64,000 nucleotides of DNA from Reticulitermes speratus (lineage: Eukaryota > Arthropoda > Insecta > Blattodea > Rhinotermitidae). The position numbers and the translations under genes were made by a program. The DNA lies in the NCBI GenBank assembly GCA_021186555.1, contig JAJKFL010000042.1:28643521-28707520 (forward strand), written 5' to 3'. Positions within the stretch are counted from its first letter, which is position 1. Each line of letters begins with the position of its first letter. Of this stretch, positions 1 through 12,690 are shown piece after piece. A model generated the notes under the pieces. That model ran no database searches. It was not told the origin of the DNA and saw only the letters and a list, made by a program, of their open reading frames with translations.

Positions 1-1465
1 ATAGGATTAACAAGCTCATGGATCGCAGAAATAATTGTCCTACCTCCTGATTTCATTAATTCCGCTGGACTTTGATCAGTACTCTGTGATTATTGTCTTT
101 TTTCTTTTTGTATTCAGGAACCAGCGGCTTTTCTGTATGTATTTCAGTCTACGTAACATCATTAACCCCATGTACGTTCAATAGCTGAGGAAATGATTTC
201 TCCACCTAGCCGAAATACTGTGGGGGTCTGCAATCAGATAAACTTTCTCATCCTTTACTATGTTAGCTCTAGGCTGATAACCCTTCTTGTCATCGATGCC
301 CCTGTACAAGTCTCTAATATTCTTTTTCTTACTGTTTGTTTCAATTTCTTTAGATTTAACTTTCAGATGTTCCCTCTTTTTTTTCTGAAATATCTGCAAA
401 CATCATATTTTACACTGTTTAAATTATCTACATGATTTTGGTTTGGATCCTGTAACCACTGCATTTTCGCATCTTCCATTGTTCTAAAAATTGTGAACAT
501 TCCTCATCAAATCAAGGTTTATATTGCCTCCGTTCATGCAGACCTAGACTCTTTTTATTGAGATTTTAGTGTTCTCCTTAATGTCTTCCCAAGCCCTATT
601 TACGTCCTCGTTATCATTAAGTTCTCCAAAGCTGCAAACCTATTTGAGTTCTTAATCTGTTACTGTTTTCTAACTTACGTTTCACTTAGCTTCTTCGGAT
701 TGAATCTCTTCACATCAAACTTCTGTGCTAGTTTTGCTACCACCAGTCAGCTCCCCTGAAAAATCGTCCGTCGATTGTACTTGAATGTCATCCTTTATCT
801 ATGGATACGTGATCAATCTGATTGTGAGTCGTACAATCAGGAGAAATCCAGGTCTATTTATGACAGTTTCGGTGCGGGAACATCGTACTCTTAAGAACTA
901 AATTTTTTGAATTGGCAAAGTTTACTGCTATAACACCATTATCATTACTATCCTAATGTAAAATCTCATTTCTAATTGTCGGTTTGAAAATATTCTCTCA
1001 CCCCAATTTTGCATTAAAATCTCTTAACAGAATCTTCATATAGTACTTAGGAAAATAATCAAACACCTGTTTTAATCCCTCACAGAAAATGTCCTTTGAG
1101 TCATCATTTTTCTCCTCATTTGGTGCATGTGCATTCAGAACAACGATATCACACCAGCGACCTCTCAGCACTATATATGGCTTCATATCACTGACAAATT
1201 CTACTCTCTTAACTGATGATGTTATTCTCTGGTGAACAAAAAATCCTGTTCCTATTTGATTATTTTCATTTTTGTTCCCATAAAAAAGGTACAAGTATAA
1301 ATAGTTCTTTACCCTTGCAATGCCTCCTTTTTTCCACCTAACCTCCTGTACACCCACTTAATCTAATTTTTACCTCGCTAATTCCCTGGCCACTGTCGTA
1401 AGTGACCCTGACCTATACATAATTCTCATATTCCGTGTGCCAAATCTCAAGTCCCTTTTCCATTG
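1..1465 (-). pseudogene. RTE-type LINE relic: endonuclease and start of reverse transcriptase
   Basis: Read on the minus strand from about 1465 down to base 1, this is the 5' two-fifths of a non-LTR retrotransposon polyprotein. The reading starts with a degraded LRFGTRNMR, then the APE-type endonuclease follows: VGVQEVRWKKGG, GTGFFVHQRI, VLNAHAPNEEK and LLRDFNAKLG (about 1357-998). A stop codon replaces an expected residue just after NAKLG. Downstream, in shifting frames, come a DHVSIDK-like stretch, a basic linker, RDLYRGIDDKKGYQPR (about 300-240) and an AELMKSGG-like segment near the left edge that corresponds to the beginning of the reverse transcriptase. Several frameshifts and stops make it non-coding. 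The frame at 1357 opens with GTG, which is only where the open stretch begins. The rest of the element lies beyond the window. It belongs to the family commonly annotated in insects as craniofacial development protein 2-like. Confidence 0.9.
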
Positions 1466-2833
1466 CTTATATCGTGCCAAAGTTTCTGTCCATGTCCGAG
1501 GCCTGGTGGAATGTTTTGTATCATGGTACGTTTTTACGGTGAAGAATCGTCAGCACCTCACCCAAACCTCAAGCCGGAGGACCACCCCTTGTTAGCTGTC
1601 CGTGACTGCTTGTTCAATATATTCGCAGCTACCCTCAATGTTTCTTTTTTTTACTTCGTTAAATTCGTCTTACGGTGCACATAAATGTTCTAAACTTATG
1701 ATAGATATTTCACGCTATACACCAAATTTATGTAGAGTTAATATATTTTACGTACACAGTAAACCCTATTTCAACTGCGATCAATACAGCGATGATATTT
1801 GGACTTACTGGAACCAAAAATTAAATTCGCCGGCCAAATATTAGTGTAGACACCAATACCAAATTTTATCAAATCTTATTCAGTAATTTCGGGAGTGAAA
1901 CATGTGCTAGGCTTTATTTTTTTATTTTGTTAACTTGGTGGAGAATAATGCATGAAAATACGCCATATTACCGCTAATAAAATTCGGAGATATTTACGGA
2001 TTTTTATTAAATTATGATGAACGTCACAACATAGAGATCTGTCACATAATCGCCCTTTTGAATATAGCGTCTCCCGATAAAGCGCCACCATCATTTGGCG
2101 CCCATGAAAGTCTGTGAAGAGAAATTTCATATTTTAACATTTGGTACCCTCGATATAGCGCCAACCCCTAGCCGTCATCCGCCAAATACTTTGATGATAT
2201 AAACATGCTTATAAGCATTAAATAATGTCATTTATAGCATTATTTTGGAAGGTATGTAAGGAATACGGATAGTGTGGGTTGGGATTTCTGCCTGGCAAGG
2301 TAACACGCGTCAGCGACTACAAGCTGAGCAAAGACATTTTATCATGTACGCACTGCAGAAATCTCTTTTCAGCTGTTCTAGCAGCAAATGTACGTGTTTG
2401 AGGCTGGTGTTTTTCACTGACTGCACTGCTAAGTGACATATTGTCTGAAAATTTATAGAGACGGGCAGTGTCTCTGTCCTAGCGGAATTCATACTATGAC
2501 TCACTATAGGTAGTCCGTAATCTGTATGATTATTTACTTGGCAAGCAGGATTAGATAAACGGGGCATGTGACACGCATGTGATAGAAGAGGAATTTGTGC
2601 TTGGTTTTGGTAGGAAAACCTGAAGAATAGAGGCAGTTTTAGAAGACTTAAATGCAGATGAGAGTATAATATAAAAATAGATTCAATAAAATAGGATGAG
2701 AAGCTTTAGACTGGGTTCATGTGGCTTAGAGTACGGACTAGTTGTAAGCTCGTGTTTACACGGTAATGAATCTTCAGGTTGCATATAATGCGGGGAGCCT
2801 TTACCTTCTGAAAAAGGACTATGCTCCATAGAG
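1466..2833. other. No gene recognised
   Basis: AT-rich DNA with only short open frames. Two nearby phrases, 'cccgataaagcgccacc' near 2073 and 'cctcgatatagcgccaac' near 2150, resemble each other and look like pieces of a degraded DNA transposon end. No protein similarity is visible, so I do not call an element. Confidence 0.5.
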
Positions 2834-3100
2834 TTTTTTTTTTGTGGCTCAACATCCAAAATCGCGCCTAGGCCGCCTAATTGTTGAAATTTCTAGATCA
2901 CACACAATTAGGTGCACACACACGCACCCGCTACGACTCCTCCGAACGAGTGATAAGCTCGTCGCAGAGGCCGCAACCTACGCAACACACAACAAACACA
3001 AGAGACGAGCATCTGTGCCCTCAGCGGAAATCGAACCGACGATTCCAGCAATCAAGCGGCTGCAGACCTACAACTTATACCGCACGGCTACCGGGATCGG
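2834..3100 (-). repeat. tRNA-derived SINE, family 1, full length
   Basis: On the minus strand the element begins 'gccgatcccggtagccg' (ending at 3100) and finishes in an A-tail, seen as the run of T at 2834-2843. It has the same head and body as copies at 21.6, 22.7 and 58.5 kb, including the recognisable 'gatcactcgttcggaggag' type core. The B-box-like stretch reads 'tcggttcgattt', slightly decayed. The short phrase 'gctccata' occurs both before the T-run (2823-2830) and after the head (3100-3107), consistent with a target-site duplication that partly overlaps the element. No protein is encoded. Confidence 0.85.
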
Positions 3101-3118
3101 CTCCATAAGCGATAGTGA

Positions 3119-3120
<2 letters not shown>

Positions 3121-3157
<37 letters not shown>
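3121..3157. repeat. (TA)n microsatellite
   Basis: About 18 uninterrupted TA units, ended on the right by the first base of a hAT miniature element. The tract resumes as 'gtatatatac' after that element, so the transposon appears to have landed inside it. Confidence 0.97.
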
Positions 3158-3160
<3 letters not shown>

Positions 3161-3467
3161 GGGTCGCCAAACCGCGGCTCGCGAGCCACATGCGGCTCTT
3201 TGACATATAATGTGCGGCTCGTGGAAATATGTTGGCTTTGCTTCTTTTTGCATTACAATTCATACAAAGGTTAAATAAAAAATTTTCAAGCTTTATATTA
3301 TGAGAGTCCACTGGATTAGAACGTAATTTTAATGTTCATGATTTTTCTAACAAAATGTCCATGTAACAATAAAAACGTGTGTGTAATATTTGTTCATGTC
3401 TTGCGGCTCTCAAACATTGAAGTTTATCGTATGTGGCTCTTACGTTAAGCAAGTTTGGCCACCCCTG
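3158..3467. mobile_element. hAT-type miniature element (310 bp), GC-box family
   Basis: The left end reads CAGGGGTCGCCAAAC and the right end, reverse-complemented, reads CAGGGGTGGCCAAAC: 14 of 15 terminal bases match. The flanks atatatat (3150-3157) and gtatatat (3468-3475) agree at 7 of 8 positions, the target-duplication length of hAT transposons. Internally it repeats the phrase 'tgcggctc' near both ends, a known hallmark of a widespread animal hAT family whose sequence speaks of 'gcggctcgcgagcc'. It encodes nothing and would need a hAT transposase supplied elsewhere. Confidence 0.9.
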
Positions 3468-4686
3468 GTATATATACACACAATCACAGAGACAGAGAGC
3501 GATGCCAGTCCTTAGGAATATCTCTTTTTAATATACTATGTGTACTAACAGAATGCCCATAGTTGCCTTTTTCTTTTTAATTTTGAATGAGGAAGATAAT
3601 TTCTTTCCTTGAAGACCAAAGTGAAGGTACATGAAAATAAGATTACAGGAAAATGTTTACACCAAAATTAATGGCTAAAATTGAGCTTACATAAAGGAAC
3701 TACAAGGGCAGTAATCATTAGGTTTGCGAAATGACGGAGCGATGATGGAGTAGACATATTGCTTCATTGGAAGGAACTTTAAACCATGCGGAATTTCAGT
3801 GACGAATTTCTTCGAGACTGTCTGAAAAACCGAGAAAAGTTAGGAGAATAATATTACCTTGTGTGCTTAGGAAGACTGGAAGTTGCGAACTGGACTGAAC
3901 TAGTTAATATTTTTAACAACTAAATGCACACTGTGTTTATTACTGTACGATTATTTGTATTAAAATAACAGACTCCAACCTGTTTCTATCCCTACGGGAT
4001 AATCATTAGGGACGGTATCCATCACCAGGAAGCCTATTGTTTTAATATAATTAATAGTAATAAACATATTGTGCAATTAGGTTTTGTTAAAAATATTAAT
4101 TATATGTCAATGCACGGAATGAGTAATATAAATAGGCTGAACTGGTTGCATGTCCTTTCCAATGGCGGGAAGTTTGTGAGACTTTTTCAAAATAAGGTTT
4201 TTAACCTCAGTGTTATTAACACCGAATTGTCTTCGTATACTTCAGGTATAATTTTTGTGTTAATCAAACTTGTCCACCTCAAGCGCAATGAGAACTGAAG
4301 CTTGCTATTAATTAACTCTGCTGATGAATATTGCTCATTAACATATTCAGTGTTAACGTTTATTAAAGGCCTTGATCGAAGTCTGTTTTGTAACCTTGTT
4401 TCCACACCGACAAATGTGTTTGTTTACTTTGTGTTCTAAGGCAGGGAGGGTGAAATAATTGGAGGAAGGGAAATGGGGAAAAATTACCTGTAGTGTGAAA
4501 GCTGGAGATAGTATATATTGAAAAGCCTGAGTATCGAAACAGCGCCATACGTCCGGCAAGTCGAGGGTCAAATGAGAATAAATCGGTTAGTAGATTTCTG
4601 TTCCCCTTACAGACAGTCTAACAAAAATGTAAGATTTAACTAAAACTACCACAGACTCCTATAGAAAAGGTCCAGCTGTCCCGTAA
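3468..4686. other. No gene recognised
   Basis: After a short continuation of the TA tract and a small 'cacacaatcacagagacagagag' type low-complexity run, the sequence is AT-rich with only short frames. Nothing recognisable. Confidence 0.5.
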
Positions 4687-4950
4687 CATGCCAAGCAGGG
4701 ACTAAGCAGAGGAAGATGTATAGCTACCCATACTCGACCTCGGCGCTAGGAGGGGGTGGGTGGTCAAGGCCACGCCAGGGCCATTTTACGACCCGTGAAA
4801 GAGACCCGGTACCTATTGCACAGGAGGCTGGGTAGGCCTCGGGGCCGGTCTGGACAAGTATGGAAAATCTCGGCCCCACCGTGTGTTCGACCCCCCGACC
4901 GCCCAGCCCGTGGCGAGTTGCTATACCGACTACGCTATTTCTGTTAGGCA
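4687..4950 (-). repeat. tRNA-derived SINE, family 2
   Basis: Minus-strand copy of the commonest SINE in the window. Its head on that strand carries 'tagtcggtatagcaactc' followed by 'gtccagaccggccccgagg' and the conserved body 'ctcctagcgccgaggtcgag'. It ends in the 'catgccaagcaggg' side at 4687. The tRNA-like B box is decayed (gggtcgaacac). Local GC content is much higher than in the flanks. It abuts a truncated family 1 SINE on the opposite strand. Confidence 0.85.
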
Positions 4951-4956
4951 TGTCAG

Positions 4957-5107
4957 AATGTGCGTGTTGTGTGTTGAGGTTTCTGCGACGGGCTCTTCAC
5001 CCGTCCAGGGGACTCCTACTGAGTGTGGTGTATATAACTGAATATGATCATGAAGCCTCGACAGTGAGGAGGCCCTGGCCCACTAGAGGCTGTCGCGCCA
5101 TAAAAAA
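4957..5107 (+). repeat. SINE family 1, 5'-truncated
   Basis: It matches the 3' half of the family: 'tgttgtgtgttgaggtttc', 'tcacccgtccaggggactcc' and 'ggccctggcccactagagg', followed by 'gtcgcgccataaaaaaa'. The tRNA-derived head is missing. It starts within a few bases of the head of the preceding family 2 copy, so the two are head to head. Confidence 0.85.
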
Positions 5108-8100
5108 ATGTCAGAAAATGTAGTGATGTTGTAAGTTCGTAGGTTAAGAGATTGAAGTTTATTTATGGATGTACGCAAGAACTATCTGAACAAGACTGTA
5201 TTTTCGAATGTCAGCCTATCAGAAAAAAGGAACCAAAAATTGGGAGAAACTAAGCTTATTGTGAATTTATTCATAGCACTTCCTCTATACCAGGCGTAAT
5301 GTTTCTATTGTCACGTGCCTGCGGAACTGAAAGAAATCTCAGGAAGTCTTTGTCGCAAAGACAGAGAACGTTGGGTTTTGTGTAGCTAATTATTTCAGGA
5401 TGTTAGTAATTTTAAGTTTAGTGATAACATACATGTTTTGGAAAATAAAGACTGGTTGAATACTTTTATCAGAGTACGTACGGGAACTAAGTACAATTCG
5501 CGGGGGGTCAGCAGTTTTCAGATCACCGGTAAGAAGGTCTCTGTAGGTCATAAGGAAAAATAAAATATTTGATGGCCGTTCTTCTGTAAGCCGTGAACAC
5601 TCGAAGTTAGTTTACTGACCTGTTACTGATAGTGGCGACGCCCCACCCACGAGGGCTGATACTTCCACAATTCGGGAGTGCGTCCACACTCTGTATGAAC
5701 AGCTTTAGTGAAAGGTGAGAGCAAATTTTTTCATTTATTTGTGCTTTTCTTACAACACTATCAGTAGCTCGGAATGTATGCGGACGAATGGTAAAGTGAG
5801 TAATGAATTCTAAATTGGAAATGATTTGGACCGAAGCAGTCGTAGTTTAATCTAGGTAATATGTCAGCAATTGGCGTGAGGACCTGAATGATACTACAGG
5901 ACAAGACAGTCGGAATAGCCGATGTTCTGTCTACATTCGAAACGAGCACTTCTAGAATTTAAGACATATAACTGCCACACAAATCTGCTCCGTATTAGAG
6001 AGCAAATAATTGTTTTAAAACATTGGCAAGTGCCCTGACATTAATATTTCTCTCCTTGCCTGCGTGTATGCACGTGTAAATAAGCATGGACGCTTATGTG
6101 GTGAATAGGTCTGTTTGAGCGAAATCATTTAGTGCAGCATATATTCGTAAGTTTTTGAATTATGGAAATATGTTCTTATAGCTTGCGAAGTAGTAATTAA
6201 TGTTACACAAGGTGAATGTAAGTGCACATATCCCTTGAATGTTAAATTTTCTGAAAATATCCTGGACCCGAAACCATCGTCCTTACAGTTATAATTAGTT
6301 TCTCGAAAAGATAAATAACTGTCATATGGAAGGAGATTTCGTTTTTCTGTTACCTTGGTTACAAGCATGGTTCGTAGAATTTACTTTATATCGGCCGATT
6401 GTTACTGAGAATCAGAAAGTGTAATTTTAGCAAGCTTGTTTCAATCAGGCCAGCAATTTAAACAGTAATCTTTAGAATAATTATTACCGTCTTAAAATCG
6501 TAATTTGTTTTGCATCGGTAACTAATATAGGCCAACAAGATAAAACTGTCTCTTTGCTTCGGCACCATTTCTTGAAGGTGCATAAGGTAGTCTGAAGTAA
6601 AACTACATTTATTTTTAATCTTGACAGTAAGAGGAAATGAGGAGTCGGGTTTACGCTGCTGCCGAAATTACCGTCAGGGAAAGAGCTCCTGGTACACTTG
6701 GCTGGGAGTATGTACGGCCCCAGAAGGGGTCTGGACGTAGTGTCACGCATAATATCTTACTCATCCACGTCACAGCCAATCTGATACGTATCGTATTGTC
6801 ACAATTTTGTTCAGATGTTTAGGAGCGTTGTTATTTCACATTATTTGGAACGAAGAAGGCAGTGCCGTATGCCTATAGATATCAAATAAAGAAAGTTACG
6901 TCGCAAGCTATAATTAAGATTGAAGTGGAATATTTGAATTATTTTCTTTTTTTTTTTTTTATTTCTCTATGCAAATGGAAAGAACGTCCTAGTTATTCGT
7001 TTCGGTTGGTCTGTTAATGCAGACAGAAGAGTGTGTAAAGAAAGTAGGTGTCACGAATTATTCTTAGAACTCCTTAGTGCATTATTTATTTATTTACCCA
7101 TTAATGTAATGTTTCAGTTGCTAAAACTCAAGAGTATTCCTTTGAGATACAGTGCCTCAGTACCGTGCCACTGAACAAAGGAACATCTCTTCCCGAGGAG
7201 CAGCATGTGTTTATTAATGCGTCAGGCTGAGTGGCGTCTAAAAAAGAGCGCGCACTGGACAAAGAATTTCATGTCATATTGCTTCATATGTTCTGAAAAA
7301 AAAACACATTTTTGTCCCGTTTATTTATAAAGTTATGGGGTTTGGGCGTAGTGATAGAGCAAGCCTAGGAATAGCGAGCATCCTTTTATAAATGGCTATA
7401 TCTCTGACAAAAATTCATTCATGTTTTTGGTTGATAAAACTGTAAAATTGCTAAGAACGAAAATATAATCCACACATTTTAGGTTTGGGAAAACAGTTTT
7501 ATCTTCTTTTTAAGTAATATTCGTAAATTAGCGGGTTCAGAAGTGCTGTGTGTAACTCATTTTAGTACAGATTAACTGTGCCTCACATTATAAAAGTGAA
7601 ACAACTAGTACGAGAGTTAAAAGAGGACATGACTTTCGTCCCTTAGTAACACTGACTGGCCGTTGAGATTCAATCTAAAATTTTATTGAAAAGCCTTAAT
7701 ACTCCCTTGTACCAACGAATAGCATTTAAATACTACCAAAGGCACACACATTGTATATTTATTAAATTACAACCACAAAACTACATGTTTCTTTGACTCT
7801 TTGTGACAGTGGTTGATTCACATACCTATGTTTAGTTGGACACTGTACGTTGCCTAAGGCATGCTCAATACACACTACATCTCGGGAGACAACAATTGTC
7901 TTCCCGTCTCTGTAATTATGTGACCAGCACAACACAGAACCTAAACACGATGGTAGCCTAAGCTCCCGAAACGTCATGTGTAATAGGCATACCTCAGAGA
8001 ATTGACAATGTCCAAATAAACAAGGGTGTGCCAACCCTATATATTTCGACTCTTAATAACAAATCGTCTTTTAATAAAGAAATCGGTGACAAACTTGTTT

Positions 8101-11000
8101 TGGTGCATTTGTTGGTGTGTGTTAATCAAACACCGCTGTTGTTTAGACCGAGAGCGTCAGATGAATTCAAGGCGCTCTTAACACTCATCAGAGCATAGTC
8201 TGTCTGTTCCCTTATTAAACCCAGAAAATCTCGTAAGTATATTAGATATCATAAATAAATTACAGGCAAAATTTTCAAATGTTGACAAACGACGGGCCGC
8301 TGGAGACTTAAAGCCGGCTCCGGACGTTATTACAAGCCTTCTAGTAGCAAATTTGGATCTACTGATGCTCAAACCACCGATTCTTTCCGTGACCACAAAA
8401 GAAAACCGCGAATATTTAAAACCAAGTACTGGAACGTTCAAAACTGGATTCAAATAAAAATATTCTGATATAAAGCGAAAGGATGGATGGATCAGATGCA
8501 GGAGTTGTGAGAAATGGAAACACGAAAACTGCACTGGCTGGCCTGAGAAGGCTTTGGACTATTTTGTGTGTAGCGCTTGTTAAGAGTTTTATAAAACAGA
8601 TTTTGAAACACAACTGTGAGTAGCCGTTTGTACCCCACGATGAACACGGTTTTGCCCGTACCCCTGGATTTTACACGATTCTAGATTTTCAATTATATAA
8701 TTTCAGTGTTTACTCAGGTCGTCAATTGTAACCTACAAATGTGTTAATAATACCCCCCTGAATTGCTGTAACTTATTTGAAATAAATACAACAGGACACG
8801 TGACAACAATGCTGACTTTTCCTTAGCTTTCCGGTTTTGCCCCCCCTATTGAAAAATTAATTGGTAAGAATGCGGAAGGAAAGGTTTGTAACCTAATTTG
8901 CGGTATTATTCCAAGATTTCGCTGGAGGTACCGATAAAACCAAAGAAAACTTCAGTCAGTCAGTGTTCCGTCTCAGATTGGAACCGGACACAAGTAGGAA
9001 GCGTCATCACTTGAGCCAATTTGCTGGATATTTTTCATACACACGCCCACGTGCAGCCGAAGATATTCTACGCAGTTATTTTGGAAAATTATCTGGTGGT
9101 ATGGCGCAATTTAAAGCTACAAAATGACATGTCGTATCGTGACCCACTCCGAAACTTGTCTTTCTGTTAAGTAGATGAATTCAGCAATCTTTCCTTCATT
9201 CCGAGACGCTCGTAGTAATTTATGAACGCACTCAACGCAGGCTCTAGCACAGCACACAGTGCTGACAGTTTCCAGAGCCCGTCCTCATCTTAATGTCTAC
9301 ACACAAGAGCTCGCGAACACTTTCTTACTCACACAGACAGCTACTCTAAATAAAAATGTTGACACACACACACCATATCACGTAGTGTCGTCGGCTTCAT
9401 ATATACAGGATGTTGCAGCTTCAAACACATTAAGTATATGTCTAACGTCTTTATGTGACTAGACCACTAACTAGCGTGTTAGGTTAATATTCGAAAAGTC
9501 GCGGGGTTGATCCAAGAAATCGCCACTGTTAATAAAACAGAAAATAATGTCACATGCCAGTAAGCATATAATGACACGTCAGTAGGCCTATAATGGCACA
9601 TGTAATTAGGCTTATTATAACGACTATTTCAGAAAGAGGCGAGTATAGCCAGCTTCCGAAAAGTTATGTTGTTTAAACATACGTAAGACGATGGAAAACA
9701 CTCAATATAATATCTGCTATCGTCACATGACAAATCATTGTTGTTACTGTTTTGTGAGGAGGGTACAATAATGGTGATACCATATCTGTGGGTATCAGCG
9801 TTAATAACATTTGAACCAACAATGCATTTTTATGAGCTCCATGCCACTAGACGGGATCCCGGCTTGAAAATGTTGGATGATTGAAAAATAATTTAGAAAC
9901 GTTATCAGAGGTTATTTGGCGTCGAAAGAGATGAAAGAGCAGTTATGTACAATATACTGGAGATAATTAGAGAGGAATCAATTGTCACATAATTTAAGGC
10001 GCTATTCAGGATTTTGCCTGGAGTTAATGAAGAGATCCCAGTCATGCTTAGGTCATTATACATAATCATCTCGTCTCATTTAACGATAAATGACAACTGC
10101 AGTTGGTACAGCCTCATTGAATAGTATCGGAACCCCCAGCAACTCCTACAATGTACATAAAATATTGATACTCTAAGTCCCAAAGATCCCTACGTTGCCT
10201 TAAATTGCTCTGTATTTTGTACATAGGTTATATCTCTGGGTTTCGTGTAATTTTCACAATAAACAGTGATTATTCTCTGAACAGCTTTAACTGATTGGTC
10301 CTTGTAATGTAGACGTAGTTAGTTTGTGTAAGGTAGAAACGGAATTTTTAGATTTTGCATATACGAATTGCCCAAAATCAGCCAATTAGCGCAAATAAAT
10401 GTATCTGCAAGCGCCTGACCACAAACAGAGAACGTTGCGTAAGGTCAGTGATGAGCAGACGAAACGTTCTATGTCATGTTGTTTACTGCCTGTGCTGGTT
10501 ATTTTCCGACACTGTTTAGACATCTAAGGTTAGGTTGATTCGATTAAATATTTATTAATTGTAACCTAACTCTTGTTTGAAAATTTATCAGAAACATATC
10601 CAGCATGACGAACAGGTGGACGAATGACTAAAATTAGTGCAGTGTTAAGAAGAATGTTAGGCATGTAAAAAAAGTGGCACTGAAGATAGCGTAAAAACGC
10701 CGAAACGCCTATGCTTACACAAAAAAACGTGAATAACAGAAGTTGGACACCTCAACACCACATCAACAAACCACGCATTATGTACAGCATAAAGCACGAA
10801 ACGTTTCTCATGAACATCAGAAAATAATGATCGTATACTAATATAATCTTACAATAACAGTTTTACGTAAATATAAATTTAGAAATTTGAACATATACAC
10901 ACACTGTAACTGTATTTTACTAACACACCATTACAATGTACAAAATAAGTATGTGTCCTTTAAACTTCAAGTTAAACATCCATGTTTTGCTTCAGTAAAG
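5108..11000. other. No gene recognised over nearly 6 kb
   Basis: AT-rich sequence with only short frames, a T-run near 6943-6960 and a small tandem repeat at 9544-9613. I see no transposon protein, no SINE head and no exon-like frame. This is the largest stretch in the left half of the window without an identifiable element. It may be very old repeats or unique sequence. Confidence 0.5.
9544..9613. repeat. Short tandem repeat, three units of 22-24 bp
   Basis: Three degenerate units each begin 'ataatgncac': 9544 (ataatgtcacatgccagtaa...), 9568 (ataatgacacgtcagtagg...) and 9590 (ataatggcacatgtaattag...). They sit end to end with a few substitutions. Confidence 0.7.
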
Positions 11001-11027
11001 TATATATATATATATATATATATATAT
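11001..11027. repeat. (TA)n microsatellite
   Basis: Thirteen TA units, just upstream of a foldback-type element arm. Confidence 0.97.
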
Positions 11028-11064
11028 TCCAAACACCTTCATACACAAACAAAATTTACAAAAT

Positions 11065-11180
11065 TTTTGTAAAAGTTACTAGTTTCGGCTTATCAAATAA
11101 GCCATCATCAGACCTACGAAATTTCAAGAACCATACAAAAACTTATATATTTATGTGGGGTTGAAATTTCGTACCCCTAC
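11065..11180. mobile_element. Foldback-type element, single arm
   Basis: It contains 'agttactagtttcggctt' and 'aagccatcatcagac', the same opening phrase as the arms of the foldback element at 16.3-17.4 kb (ttactagtttcagctttg...gtcatcatcagaac). A small internal hairpin is visible: 'ctacgaaatttcaag' (11114-11128) against 'ttgaaatttcgta' (11161-11173). No matching second long arm is evident, so this is probably a partial copy. Confidence 0.55.
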
Positions 11181-11502
11181 AGTGTACGTCATAAAAACTC
11201 TGTTAAAGTACATAAAGGTTGTGTAAAATTATAATATCAATTTAAAAAATTGTAGTTTTACATAAAGATGGCAGACTGTTTATAGTTGATACATAAGGCA
11301 CGCTTCAGTTTTGTATTTTCTTCGGCACTGGAATCATCAGTTTATACGAAGGTGAGTTAATCCGATGTTCATTAGAATTCTAATTTAATGTGCATAATGT
11401 TCAATGTTTTTTTTTTCTAATTTTTTTTCTGATCACTTTCTTCCTATTGGTTTTTTTATTTTGGCCTTGGAGTTTGTTTTTATAGCTATGAAAAATTATT
11501 CG

Positions 11503-11620
11503 CTTGATGAGATCTGCTCTCTTCTGTGGTAATACGCAGCGTCGAATGGTAATCCTTTGCCGACGTTTCGGGACAATGTGTCGGTCACATTTTTAAAGGG
11601 TCAAGAAGTGGTATTCCCTT
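11503..11620 (+). repeat. Short dispersed module, shared with 54.2 kb
   Basis: 'tgatgagatctgctctcttc', 'gtggtaat...gacgtttcggga' and 'gggtcaagaagt' occur here in the same order as on the minus strand of 54206-54330. It is non-coding. The 'gacgtttcggga' core is the motif that recurs in many repeats of this window. Confidence 0.65.
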
Positions 11621-11966
11621 GCCTGTAGAAGATCAATGTTAAATACACATTCACAGAACGATATTTGGTGTGTGTGCCTTATCAGGTACATCTGCCTACC
11701 TTTGTTTATTTATAAGAATATTGCCGAATTCTTTCGACCGTAGAAATACTATCAAGCAATCCATACTATCTCACAGCTAATGAGACAATTCCGAATATCA
11801 AAGAAGTGACACTTGTAACACATACATATTAAAACGTCCAGTAATACAAAGCTACACCAAAGTATTATATAAGTAACAGTGTATATAGTGCCAAATTATT
11901 GGGTGAAAACATCATACCATAATGGAAGAACAGGAGCTATATTAGGTCCTAGTAAGGGGGGGTGGT

Positions 11967-12690
11967 CTAGAGGTAAGTGCTGAGAAATATAAGTGTACCT
12001 TTATGTTTTGTGAAGAGAATATAGGATAAAATCACAATATAAAGACGGCTAGTAAATCCTTCGAGAATGTAGCAAAGTTCAAATATTTGGGAACGGCACT
12101 AAAAGCCAAAGTTATATGCATGAAGACATAAAGAGCAGATTAAATTCAGGAAATGCCAGCTAATATTTTGACCAAAATCTTTTGGCTTTCCTTTTGCTGT
12201 CTAAAGATTGAAATGTACGGTACTATAACTTTGCCTATTGTTTTATATGCGTGTGAACTTGGTGTTTCACATTAAGGGAGAGCATATGTTGAGAAAATTC
12301 GAGGATGGAGTGATGAGGAACATATTTCGGCCTGAGGACGTAAGAGGAGACCGGAGAGAACTGCAAAAAAAAAAAAGAGCTTTATGATTTGTATTCCTCC
12401 ACAAATATTATTACCATGATTAAATCAAGGAGAGTGAGATGGGCGGAGCATGTAACACATGTGGGGAGTGGAGAAATATATACAAGGTTCTGGTGGGAGA
12501 ACGTGAAGGACAGAGACCACTTGGAAGACCACGGCGTAAATGGGACGATAATGTTGAACTGGATCTTAAACTTATAGGATGGAATGGCGTGGACTGGACT
12601 GATCGGGCTCAGGACAGGAAGAACAATCAGTCTCTTGTGTAAACAGTAATGAACATTTGGTTCCATAAACTACCGAAAATTTTTTTGGCT
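11967..12690 (+). pseudogene. RTE-type LINE relic: reverse transcriptase C-terminus
   Basis: Pieces of the reverse transcriptase C-terminal region can be read in shifting plus-strand frames: GLEVSAEKYKC, NHNIKTASKSFENVAKFKYLG (12025-12095), LPIVLYACEL, HMLRKFEDGVMRNIF, then IKSRRVRWAEHVTHVG (12419-12470), EREGQRPLGRPRRKWDDNV (12500-12560) and WNGVDWTDRAQDRK. This is the signature tail 'RRxRWAGHVxRM ... GRPRRRWxDNV ... AxDRxxW' of RTE-like LINEs. Multiple frameshifts, stops and an A-run at 12366-12376 disable it. It ends shortly after the polyprotein terminus (NYRKF-like tail near 12675). It probably belongs to the same family as the relics at 1-1465, 30.5 and 54.8 kb. Confidence 0.85.

Noticed and set aside
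3068-3311. Frames with repeated Ile-Tyr
   Set aside because: They read through the (TA)n tract.
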